From NCBI GenBank assembly GCA_023146675.1, contig JAGLBQ010000322.1:1-12176 (forward strand): a stretch of 12,176 nt of DNA. The letters run 5' to 3'. Made by a program: the position numbers and the translations under genes. Positions 1 through 6,246 of this stretch are shown here, in pieces (within the stretch, counting starts at the first letter, position 1; every line of letters begins with the position of its first letter). The notes below the pieces were generated by a model, which did no database searches, was not told the DNA's origin, and saw only the letters and a list, made by a program, of their open reading frames with translations. This DNA comes from Cocleimonas sp. Lineage in GTDB: Bacteria > Pseudomonadota > Gammaproteobacteria > Thiotrichales > Thiotrichaceae.

Positions 1-676
1 CGTTATTTTTCTGCTCAGGTTTATCACTATTGTCAGTAGCTTTTTCTCTGCTTGTGACCTTGGGAGGGCTACTAACTTGAACTTGTGCTGATGAGGTTTC
101 TTGGGGCTTAATTTCTTGATTAGATGAGTGCATAACATCTAGCATTAGTGTTTGTATCTCTTTGTTTGATAAGACCTCCACTAACGGTGTTGTTTCTTTA
201 TTCTTAACTGTTTGTATTTTTACACTCGTTGTGGGTGTTTTATTTGGTATTGGTTGAGGTGATTTTTGTTTCTCTTTATTTGGGTTATTTGTTAATTTAT
301 CTTTGAAAGTAACAAGAGGTTGTACAGCAGTAGCCTTTATTGTTTTTTTTTCTTCTTTTTTTGATTTTGCTATTCGTTTATTGCTGGAAATATTAACAGG
401 TTGCTCCGCTATGGTATCTTTTACTGATCTTTTTCTCACCTCCTTATCCTGACCTGCATCCTTTGGTTCCTCTTCTTTGTGTTTGGATTTCCCACTCAAA
501 ATAAGCAACTGGTTTATAACGGCTTTACGAACATTACTATCCTTATCATCCTTATTTTCAGCATAAGAATGCGTAGTAAAAGAGATCATAATTGTGATCG
601 ATAAGAGGGGGAGTATAAAGTGAGATCCTTTATGGAAACGAGAGATCACTTCATTGATCGTGCGTGTTGTAAACAT
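1..676 (-). CDS. Exported low-complexity Lys/Thr/Pro-rich protein, C-terminus outside window
   Basis: An open frame runs leftwards from an ATG at 676 to the window edge, giving 225 residues with no stop. Residues 1-18 are basic and polar, about 19-36 are hydrophobic (FILPLLSITIMISF), and HSYA followed by Glu at 39-40 looks like a signal peptidase I site, so export is likely. The long n-region could instead leave it as a membrane anchor. Residues 40-225 are rich in Lys, Glu, Thr, Pro, Ser and Gln, have almost no aromatics, and should be disordered. A short hydrophobic patch (AVINQLLILSG, 52-62) stands out. I recognise no family. The visible part could be a periplasmic linker before a C-terminal domain beyond the window. 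The Shine-Dalgarno is weak (AGGCAG). It follows lpxH by 73 bases on the same strand but has a possible promoter of its own. Confidence 0.72.
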   Translation of the reverse strand, partial: MFTTRTINEVISRFHKGSHFILPLLSITIMISFTTHSYAENKDDKDSNVRKAVINQLLILSGKSKHKEEEPKDAGQDKEVRKRSVKDTIAEQPVNISSNKRIAKSKKEEKKTIKATAVQPLVTFKDKLTNNPNKEKQKSPQPIPNKTPTTSVKIQTVKNKETTPLVEVLSNKEIQTLMLDVMHSSNQEIKPQETSSAQVQVSSPPKVTSREKATDNSDKPEQKNN

Positions 677-711
677 TATTAGCTGCCTAAAAATAATTTA
701 ATTGCCTAAAT

Positions 712-740
712 TTTATACTATCATGATTATCAGTTATTAA
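712..740 (-). promoter_or_regulatory. Possible sigma70 promoter for the exported protein gene
   Basis: On the minus strand, TTAATA (740-735) and TATAAA (717-712) are separated by exactly 17 bases. They match the -35 consensus at four of six positions and the -10 at five of six. Transcription would start near 705, giving a leader of about 29 bases before the ATG at 676. In an AT-rich gap such matches arise easily by chance, so this is tentative. Confidence 0.3.
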
Positions 741-749
741 AATTTTATT

Positions 750-1481
750 TTAGTTATTTTCAGAGTCAACGATTAAACAGCTGCTCTGCTGATACCAGTC
801 TTCCAACACAATACGCTTTGCTGGCATGTCATCCAATAAAAATTCATGTGTGGCAGGGCGGTGTGTATGCCCATGTATCAATTGCGTAACGTTAAATTTA
901 CGCATTATCTTTTCAACCTGTCGCTGATTAACATCAAGAATATCCTTTGGCTTACCTTTAGTTTGCTCTTGGCTGATTTTGCGTAAATTATCTGCTTCTT
1001 TAATTCGTTCCTGAATAGATCGAGATAAAAAATCAATCTGCCATTGTGGGTTGCGCAATATAATACGTAATTGTTGGTATTCAGTATCATCCGTACAAAG
1101 CGTATCACCATGCATAATCAGAGTTGGGGTACCATAAAGGTCAATCACAGTAGTTTCACCCAATAGACTAGCCCCAACCGCCTGTATAAATTGATCACCA
1201 ATAAGAAAATCACGATTGCCATGCACTAAATAGATTTTAACCCCGCTGTCAGCGAGCTTCTTTAATTGTACTACAACCGTTTGCATCAGCTTGACAGTCT
1301 TAGGGCAAGCTTCAGGCTGTAGCTCAAGCACATCATCACCAATCCAGTATTCAAATAAATCACCTAGAATATAAAGTTCTTTAGCTTTGAGCTGAATATT
1401 ATCAAGAAATTCAATAAATAACTGTGTAATATGTGGGCGACTATCATCAAGATGTAGGTCGGCTATAAAATAGGTTTTCAT
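750..1481 (-). CDS. lpxH: UDP-2,3-diacylglucosamine diphosphatase LpxH
   Basis: LpxH cleaves UDP-2,3-diacylglucosamine to lipid X and UMP, the fourth step of lipid A synthesis, at the inner face of the cytoplasmic membrane. With the start at 1481 the protein has 243 residues, close to the E. coli enzyme (240). The calcineurin-like metallophosphoesterase blocks are all present: DLH with D8 and H10, GD at 40-41, GNRD at 88-91, HGDTLCTDD from 124, and GHTH at 204-207. LYILGDLFEYWIGDD and LIHGHTHRPA closely match E. coli LpxH as I remember it. The frame stays open to an ATG at 1526, but the extra 15 residues (MGRLLLSTSQLYLLI) precede the family's normal N-terminus, so 1481 is preferred. Neither start has a clear Shine-Dalgarno. 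The gene sits 96 bases after a WaaP-like kinase gene on the same strand, which suggests an LPS gene cluster. Confidence 0.95.
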   Translation of the reverse strand: MKTYFIADLHLDDSRPHITQLFIEFLDNIQLKAKELYILGDLFEYWIGDDVLELQPEACPKTVKLMQTVVVQLKKLADSGVKIYLVHGNRDFLIGDQFIQAVGASLLGETTVIDLYGTPTLIMHGDTLCTDDTEYQQLRIILRNPQWQIDFLSRSIQERIKEADNLRKISQEQTKGKPKDILDVNQRQVEKIMRKFNVTQLIHGHTHRPATHEFLLDDMPAKRIVLEDWYQQSSCLIVDSENN

Positions 1482-1577
1482 TATTAATAAGTATAATTGG
1501 GAGGTTGAAAGTAATAATCTACCCATAGTAGACTGATATTACTAGGGCGTACAACTATTCTACCATCAGAAATATTA

Positions 1578-2309
1578 TCAACGTCCACGTAATTTATTCT
1601 TTAGCTCCCGTCGATGCGCAAACTGATCCCTATAATTAGTTGCAGTATTTAATATCTCATGTTTAGATTTGTTTATAAGTTGAGCATAATGATCCAGCAT
1701 AATTTTCATAGTGGCATCATCAACCATTAAACGTGAGAAATTAGTTAACCTATCTTTTAAATTCAGGCGTTTAAACTGCATTCGATTAACATCAATAACC
1801 TTAAACTGGTACTCATCACCCTGTTTCTTAATTAAAATATTTCCTGGTGAATAATCACGATGCAAAATATTTTTTTCATGTAGCTGATAGGTAAATTCAG
1901 CAAATTTTTGCAATATTTCATGGCGGTTTGCAAAGTCCTCATCAACTAATAAAGGGCGAATGGTGACATCATAGTTAAAATGATGCGAAATATAATAGCT
2001 ATGGGTTAACAATCCGTGTTGGAATTGTTCAATATAGGCGATAGGCTGTGGACAAAGCTCAGCACCTAATTTTAATGAGTAATCATAAGAGCGTTTAGCT
2101 TTTGAGGCGCGTAAATAACGATAGGCAAAGCGGTTAATAATATTGGGGATTTTAAATGATTTAACCACATAGTTTTTACCAGCAAACTCCACCACACGTA
2201 TCTCATTACGCTCAGTGTGTAATATTTGTGATGCATTTTGAAAGTGTATTTCGATACTGTCGATTAATGGTTGTAACTGCGGATAATTTGGATGAAGCTG
2301 GTATTTCAT
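1578..2309 (-). CDS. Lipopolysaccharide kinase, InaA/Kdo-WaaP family
   Basis: This 243-residue protein has a compact protein-kinase-like fold of the type that phosphorylates Kdo or heptose in the LPS inner core. Visible elements are a beta-strand lysine in YVVKSFK (K50), the catalytic loop HRDYSPGNIL (H150, R151, D152, N157) and a metal-binding IDVNRM (D173) in place of the classical DFG. The region 60-80 (RYLRASKAKRSYDYSLKL) corresponds to the helix after the ATP lysine, as in WaaP-family proteins. There is no signal peptide, so it acts in the cytoplasm or at the inner membrane face. Its neighbour lpxH supports an LPS role. The exact acceptor (Kdo, heptose or another sugar) cannot be read from the sequence. 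The ATG at 2309 lacks an obvious ribosome binding site. Length is typical of the family. Confidence 0.85.
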   Translation of the reverse strand: MKYQLHPNYPQLQPLIDSIEIHFQNASQILHTERNEIRVVEFAGKNYVVKSFKIPNIINRFAYRYLRASKAKRSYDYSLKLGAELCPQPIAYIEQFQHGLLTHSYYISHHFNYDVTIRPLLVDEDFANRHEILQKFAEFTYQLHEKNILHRDYSPGNILIKKQGDEYQFKVIDVNRMQFKRLNLKDRLTNFSRLMVDDATMKIMLDHYAQLINKSKHEILNTATNYRDQFAHRRELKNKLRGR

Positions 2310-2547
2310 ATAGTTTTTTGGTTTGATAATGTTAAAGTGAGGATTCTCCCATAAGCACCTTATCTTGCCTAATCATCATTTCTTCCTGATTTCCTAAAGA
2401 ATATCAAATTTCACAGCCCTTGATAGCGCGCATCCACAATGTATTTATTGAATAAGTACACAACAATAATTCTTGCTTTGAGACTTGAATATCCTACAAT
2501 TAGAACCACTATTATATTGATATAAATGAAAATAAAAGGATAAAAAA

Positions 2548-2823
2548 ATGTCACAAGAAGCGAATTTAAAAAACAGTAGTACATGGAAGCGTATACTTTA
2601 TATGCTGTTGTTTGTGCTTGCGTATAGTGTTGCGGAGTTTGTTTTAATGGGCGTTGCAGTTGTGCAGGTGTTAATTAAGTTGTTTACAGGCGATACTAAT
2701 GAAAATTTGAAGGTGCTTGGTAAGCAAACCTCGCTTTATATTTATGATGTTATGCTGTTTTTGACGTTTAATACTGAGACAAAGCCATTCCCGTTTTCTG
2801 CTTGGTCTGATGGAAAGAAGTAA
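2548..2823 (+). CDS. Small DUF4389-type inner membrane protein
   Basis: This 91-residue protein has a short polar N-terminus (1-14), a strongly hydrophobic segment at about 16-45 (ILYMLLFVLAYSVAEFVLMG onward) that could form one long or two short membrane helices, and a second helix near 59-75 (KQTSLYIYDVMLFLTF). It ends in a Pro/Phe-rich tail with WSDGKK. The order of hydrophobic stretch, LIKLFTG, LGKQ.SLYIYDVMLFLTF and a TxxKPFPFS tail matches the DUF4389 family. Some databases label that family lipase without good support, and its function is unknown. AAAGGA lies about 8 bases before the ATG. The gene is alone: upstream is the divergent kinase gene, and downstream a hairpin separates it from the convergent glycerophosphotransferase gene. 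Confidence 0.85.
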   Translation: MSQEANLKNSSTWKRILYMLLFVLAYSVAEFVLMGVAVVQVLIKLFTGDTNENLKVLGKQTSLYIYDVMLFLTFNTETKPFPFSAWSDGKK

Positions 2824-2840
2824 GCATTAAATAGAGTAAA

Positions 2841-2863
2841 GCACCATCGCTTTTTGATGGTGC
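2841..2863. terminator. Hairpin between convergent genes, probable shared terminator
   Basis: GCACCATC (2841-2848) and GATGGTGC (2856-2863) form a perfect 8-bp stem with a seven-base loop. It lies 17 bases after the DUF4389 gene stop and 7 bases after the stop of the opposing gene at 2871. The plus strand has no U-tract after the stem. The minus strand has only an interrupted one (TTTACTCTATTT), so termination may be better for the minus-strand operon. Confidence 0.6.
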
Positions 2864-2870
2864 GTCCAGA

Positions 2871-3971
2871 TTATTTGGCAACAAGTTCACTGGCAAGCTT
2901 AATCAGTTGCTGTGTTTGATTAATAAATTTCTTTGTGCTTTCACCGTGGGTATAGTCACCCAGAAAATATTTTTTTATCGTTTGTCGTGGGATTGCTTGT
3001 GGGTCTTGAGATAGTCCTTGTTCAATCAGGCTTAAAATATCATCTTTATTGCTGTCATCTATTATTTGGCAAGCTTTGATTATTTCAGGTTTTGCTGCAG
3101 CTTGACCTTCTTGTCGATAGAAAAAGTCAGTGATCATCATTGGCTTGTTAAATGCAAGAAAATCTACAGTAACGGCTGAGTTATCAAAAATAGCAAGATC
3201 TGCTAGTTTAAAAACACTGTTGATATTTTCCTCTGTCATTAGTATTCCAGAATTAGATGTGTCTACTAAGTGTTTTATTTCTTCATCTGCCACCTTCGTA
3301 GAGGCGTCTCTAGAGCCTGTATTAGGGTGCGGGCGATAAATAAGATAGTAGTCATCATGCTTTAGGATTGCACTCACAAAGTCAATCCCATAATCAGGTA
3401 GTGAGGTGTAGTTCATGGAGAGGTGAGTGCCTTCCCATGTTGGGGCGTATAGAATAATTTTTTTGTTCGGTGTTGGTCGTTCTATCGTTTTAATAAAGTC
3501 TATTTGTGGTCGTCCAACTTTGATAAATTGTTTCATATCAACATTAATCAAATTATCAGCATATTTTGTATAGGCTGCATCAGAAACAATAAACACAAAA
3601 TCATAAGCTTTAGCACGATTACTGAAGGTGGATGTTTTTTCACTTTCGCCATGGTTGATATGCACATGTAATGCGTTGTTATTGCATAATGACTGGAAGT
3701 TTAAGCAGGAATTATTGACGTAAAAAATACATCTAAAATTATTAGTATCATAGAGTTTTAGCAAGGAATTCATTGTCTTTGTGTAGACGAGCTGGAATTG
3801 GGTGTTTGTTTCAATCCACTCATAAACACGGCTATCACGGGTTACGACTAAAATTTTTTCGATTTGATCCAATTGTTCTAATGGTTTAATCCATTGTTCA
3901 AATTGATAGATATTTCCTATATTTCCTGCAAAATAAACAACGACGTTAACATCTGCATATCGGCTATCCAT
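2871..3971 (-). CDS. CDP-glycerol glycerophosphotransferase family protein (TagF-like)
   Basis: This 366-residue enzyme should transfer glycerol phosphate from CDP-glycerol to an acceptor glycan or polymer. The GT-B-like C-terminal half carries the family's signature blocks: HINHGES (H107, G108), YAPTWEG (175-181), YRPHP (212-216), and DNSAVTVDF (263-271), equivalent to the SDxSS....D motif of TagB/TagF proteins. In Gram-positives these enzymes prime or extend wall teichoic acid. Single copies in Gram-negatives are usually tied to capsule, O-antigen or glycolipid decoration. There is no signal peptide or membrane helix, so it works in the cytoplasm. AGGAGA sits about 8 bases before the ATG. 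The upstream cytidylyltransferase gene, 23 bases away, would supply its donor. Whether it adds one phosphoglycerol or a chain is not visible. Confidence 0.88.
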   Translation of the reverse strand: MDSRYADVNVVVYFAGNIGNIYQFEQWIKPLEQLDQIEKILVVTRDSRVYEWIETNTQFQLVYTKTMNSLLKLYDTNNFRCIFYVNNSCLNFQSLCNNNALHVHINHGESEKTSTFSNRAKAYDFVFIVSDAAYTKYADNLINVDMKQFIKVGRPQIDFIKTIERPTPNKKIILYAPTWEGTHLSMNYTSLPDYGIDFVSAILKHDDYYLIYRPHPNTGSRDASTKVADEEIKHLVDTSNSGILMTEENINSVFKLADLAIFDNSAVTVDFLAFNKPMMITDFFYRQEGQAAAKPEIIKACQIIDDSNKDDILSLIEQGLSQDPQAIPRQTIKKYFLGDYTHGESTKKFINQTQQLIKLASELVAK

Positions 3972-3994
3972 AGCTAATTCTCTCCTATATTACT

Positions 3995-4435
3995 TTAATG
4001 ACTGAAAGCAACTAATTTTGATACTTGTGGTTCTTTATGTTGCTTTAGAGAGGATTTTATCTTAGTGGTTGAAATACCTTTTGTACGGGGCAGATATTTG
4101 ACATTACAGAGTGCAGATAAGGAGTCAAATTTCCCCTCCCAGTCATGTCCCATAACAAAAATATCAACATTATGCTGAATAATATCTTTATGTTTCTGTT
4201 CCCAGCAGGACTCAGGTATTACTTGATCAACAAAACGAAGGTGACTGATGATTTCTGCGCGTTCACTATAGGGAATAACCGTTTTTTTATTTTTTTGCAG
4301 ATTAAATGTATCCGTAGAAATACCAACAATGAGTCGATCACCCAGCATTTTTGCTCTTTTCAAGATGTTTAGATGACCAATATGGAATAGATCAAAGGTT
4401 CCGTAGGTAATGACAGTCTTTAGTTGTTTCTGCAT
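3995..4435 (-). CDS. Glycerol-3-phosphate cytidylyltransferase (TagD type)
   Basis: This enzyme makes CDP-glycerol from CTP and glycerol-3-phosphate. The 146-residue protein is a nucleotidyltransferase of the TagD/GCT family: VITYGTFDLFHIGH has the HxGH motif (H18, H21), then GISTDTFNLQK (38-48), MGHDWEGKFD (95-104) and RTKGISTTKIK (117-127), which holds the RTxGISTT nucleotide-binding motif. The match to Bacillus subtilis TagD extends over nearly the whole length, with about 15 extra C-terminal residues. The frame is open to an ATG at 4471, but the ATG at 4435 has a strong GAGGAAA ribosome binding site five bases upstream and gives the family's normal N-terminus, so that start is used. It is the first gene of the pair with the glycerophosphotransferase (23-base gap, same strand). 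The leader carries the inverted repeats described separately. Confidence 0.95.
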   Translation of the reverse strand: MQKQLKTVITYGTFDLFHIGHLNILKRAKMLGDRLIVGISTDTFNLQKNKKTVIPYSERAEIISHLRFVDQVIPESCWEQKHKDIIQHNVDIFVMGHDWEGKFDSLSALCNVKYLPRTKGISTTKIKSSLKQHKEPQVSKLVAFSH

Positions 4436-4477
4436 TAAATTTCCTCTTTTAAAGTAGGTATGAAGTGGCATTGAGAG

Positions 4478-4500
4478 GTGATGTCAGGCTTGATCATCAC
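4478..4500 (-). promoter_or_regulatory. Small stem-loop in the leader of the cytidylyltransferase gene
   Basis: GTGATGTCA (4478-4486) pairs with TGA and CATCAC (4491-4500), with one bulged T and the loop GGCT. It lies 43-65 bases upstream of the ATG at 4435. It could affect translation of the operon, but a stem this short is not strong evidence. Confidence 0.2.
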
Positions 4501-4536
4501 AACATTTGGTCGGAAAGAGTTCAAAAATAGTGGTGG

Positions 4537-4715
4537 TATTCGATATACTTTCTGTTCTTTAGACGTGGAGATAAGCTTCTTTAAATGATTCTCAACGGGT
4601 TTTATAGTGAAGAAATAGATACATTGATTAAGGAATTTTCTAAAGCTATAAGGGATCTTTATTGCTCAGATACTTAATAGTATTTTTGTGTAAAAATTAT
4701 TAAGTATATCGAATA
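4537..4715. repeat. 14-bp inverted repeat pair bracketing 151 bases
   Basis: TATTCGATATACTT at 4537-4550 is the exact reverse complement of AAGTATATCGAATA at 4702-4715. The pair lies upstream of the CDP-glycerol operon, 100-280 bases before its start codon. I see no transposase fragment between the arms and no clear target duplication next to them. They may be paired regulator sites, the arms of a long stem, or remnants of a small mobile element. Confidence 0.6.
4670..4707. repeat. Long AT-rich hairpin
   Basis: ATACTTAATA (4670-4679) pairs perfectly with TATTAAGTAT (4698-4707). After a two-base bulge, ATTTTT (4682-4687) pairs with AAAAAT (4692-4697), leaving the loop GTGT. The result is a 16-bp stem with one bulge. 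It overlaps the right arm of the 14-bp inverted repeat. Neither strand has a U-run straight after the stem, so it is not a classical terminator. Confidence 0.5.
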
Positions 4716-5114
4716 TTTATAGGACAGATCAGCTATGTATAAATGGCTACTATTTCCATTACTTAACGTATCATTATTTTAATTATCTCTCAATAAATAA
4801 ATTTTATATTTTAAGAGGTTGTTGGGGAGGCGGTAGAAAAAAGAGTCTTTTAGATATGCAAAATTTTGTTGATATTTGATTGTATTTTCACCTTTTAGTC
4901 TATTTTTTCTTCTATCAAGGTAAAAAATAAGCGAATAACAGGGGTCTATGGTTGTTTTTAGCGCAGCAGGAAGGGGGCGCCGAGAATTATTATCAAATGT
5001 CAATAGAGCCTAGATTAAATAAAGATTTAATTTTCAGGTGAATCTATATTAATATATAATTATATTCTAACCCGTGATTAACTTCATTTACCGCTATGAC
5101 CTAGACAAATTAAT
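4716..5114. other. Non-coding gap before the phosphodiesterase gene
   Basis: No convincing gene is seen here. A minus-strand open frame of 74 codons (5003-4779) has no ribosome binding site that I can see and no recognisable family. Most of the gap is AT-rich, but a short GC-rich pocket (GCGCAGCAGG and GGGGGCGCC, about 4960-4982) stands out. A possible -10 TATAAT (5055-5060) lies about 55 bases before the phosphodiesterase start, with only a poor -35 (TTTCAG) 17 bases upstream. Confidence 0.4.
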
Positions 5115-5867
5115 ATGAATTATTCAATGATACCAAAGCTAGTTGCCCATCGTGGCGATAATAAAAATTTTCCTGAAAACTCTTATAAAGGAATCAAATC
5201 AGCTCTAAAAGCTGGGGTTGGATTTGTTGAGTTTGATGTGCAAATGACGGGAGATAAGCAATTTATAGTCCATCATGATGCAGACTTGAATCGTACCGCA
5301 AAACAAGATGTTTCTGTCTTTGACCACTCATATGATGAGTTGCGTCAGTTTAGCATTCATGAATCAACCCGTTTTAATAATAAGCATTACCCAACACCAA
5401 TTTCTTTGTTGTCTGATGTATTGATGTTGTTGCAACAATATCCAAATGCAAAAGCGTTTGTTGAGGTGAAAACGCAAAGCTTAAAGCATTGGGGTAAAGA
5501 GTGTGTGATGAATGCTTTGTTACGTCAATTAGAACCCTTTGCTTCGCAATGCATTATTATCTCTTTTAACTCATTAGCTCTTCGTTATGCACAACAAAAA
5601 AGTGAGATGGCAGTGGGTTGGGTAGTTAAATTTTATAATAAAAAGTCTCAAGCGAATGCTATTGCCTTTAAGCCTGATTTTTTGATTTGTGATTATAAAA
5701 AAATTCCAGTAGAAAAAGAGCTTTGGAGCGGGGATTGGAAGTGGATGCTCTATAGCATCAATAATCCTGAAACAGTGCTTTCCTATGTGCAAAGAGGAAT
5801 AGAGTTTATCGAAACAGATGATGTGCATTATCTATTTTCATCCTTATTGCAGGAAAGTGCTGCTTGA
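5115..5867 (+). CDS. Glycerophosphodiester phosphodiesterase (UgpQ/GDPD family)
   Basis: GDPD enzymes hydrolyse glycerophosphodiesters, such as deacylated phospholipids, to glycerol-3-phosphate and an alcohol. This 250-residue protein shows the full motif set of the TIM-barrel family: VAHRGD (H12, R13), FPENS (E21, N22), VEFDVQ (E39, D41, metal ligands), VHHDADLNRT (H53, H54, D55, second catalytic His), and FVEVKT (E117, K119). The C-terminal YSINNPETV and IEFIETDD are also typical. It has no signal peptide, so it is probably a cytoplasmic UgpQ-type enzyme of usual size. The ATG at 5115 lacks a good Shine-Dalgarno; a second in-frame ATG at 5127 is no better. It is divergent from the CDP-glycerol operon across a 679-base gap, and its product is the substrate of that operon's cytidylyltransferase. 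A functional link is plausible but inferred. Confidence 0.93.
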   Translation: MNYSMIPKLVAHRGDNKNFPENSYKGIKSALKAGVGFVEFDVQMTGDKQFIVHHDADLNRTAKQDVSVFDHSYDELRQFSIHESTRFNNKHYPTPISLLSDVLMLLQQYPNAKAFVEVKTQSLKHWGKECVMNALLRQLEPFASQCIIISFNSLALRYAQQKSEMAVGWVVKFYNKKSQANAIAFKPDFLICDYKKIPVEKELWSGDWKWMLYSINNPETVLSYVQRGIEFIETDDVHYLFSSLLQESAA

Positions 5868-6119
5868 CTATTTGAGATTGTTTGCGCATCAGTAAGATTG
5901 TCTTTTTTACATCACCAATTTAATCTACTCTCGTCATTAGTCGCTAAATTACTGTGTCTTTTTAAAGCAGTTGACAGCAATCCGTAAAGTACGCGAAGTG
6001 TATTCGTGATAGATAATTTGATTTTAGATGAGTATTTTGAAAATTAGAGATAATATTTAAAATAATATTTAGTTAAATCAGTAATCTATTGTCATAATTT
6101 AGAATAGTATTAATTACTA
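5868..6119. other. AT-rich intergenic stretch
   Basis: No gene is seen. A ten-base direct repeat, ATAATATTTA at 6050-6059 and 6062-6071, and a weak stem (CGCGAA/TTCGTG around 5993-6009) are the only structures noted. No clear terminator follows the phosphodiesterase gene. The FNR-type box begins at the right end of this stretch. Confidence 0.35.
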
Positions 6120-6135
6120 ATTGATAGTTATCAAT
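6120..6135. promoter_or_regulatory. Perfect FNR/Anr-type binding site
   Basis: ATTGATAGTTATCAAT is a perfect palindrome with a two-base centre and contains TTGAT-N4-ATCAA, the exact FNR consensus. Its centre (6127.5) lies about 39.5 bases before the start predicted from a TATAGA -10 at 6155-6160. That is close to the -41.5 position of class II FNR-activated promoters. The next gene is a multihaem cytochrome c, a usual target of low-oxygen control. Confidence 0.72.
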
Positions 6136-6154
6136 GGTGGGCTAGGTTTACTAA

Positions 6155-6160
6155 TATAGA
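6155..6160 (+). promoter_or_regulatory. Possible -10 element downstream of the FNR box
   Basis: TATAGA matches the TATAAT consensus at four of six positions and sits at the right distance from the FNR box for class II activation. TAATAT at 6152-6157 is an overlapping alternative. There is no good -35, as expected for an activator-dependent promoter. The leader to the ATG at 6247 would be about 80 bases. Confidence 0.35.
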
Positions 6161-6246
6161 GTGGGTGATTAAAATTTTTCTAGGGAAGAGAGGTTGTGTC
6201 CTTTAGTTTTTCTTCCTAATTACTGTTAAGAAGAGAGCCCCTGCCA

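Noticed and set aside
905..1111. Minus-strand 68-codon frame inside lpxH
   Set aside because: It is fully contained in the well-supported lpxH gene in another frame and has no family resemblance.
3130..3339. Plus-strand frame opposite the glycerophosphotransferase gene
   Set aside because: It is antisense to a gene with clear catalytic motifs and has no ribosome binding site or domain of its own.
4779..5003. Minus-strand 74-codon open frame as a gene
   Set aside because: It has no ribosome binding site or recognisable domain. It is kept only as a low-interest observation.
5971..5976. TTGACA as a -35 promoter element for the cytochrome gene
   Set aside because: No acceptable -10 lies 16-18 bases downstream, and it is about 270 bases from the start codon. 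The FNR-box promoter explains the gene better.
6050..6071. ATAATATTTA direct repeat as a regulator site or CRISPR-like unit
   Set aside because: Two ten-base copies of pure A/T separated by two bases are expected by chance in such AT-rich sequence.
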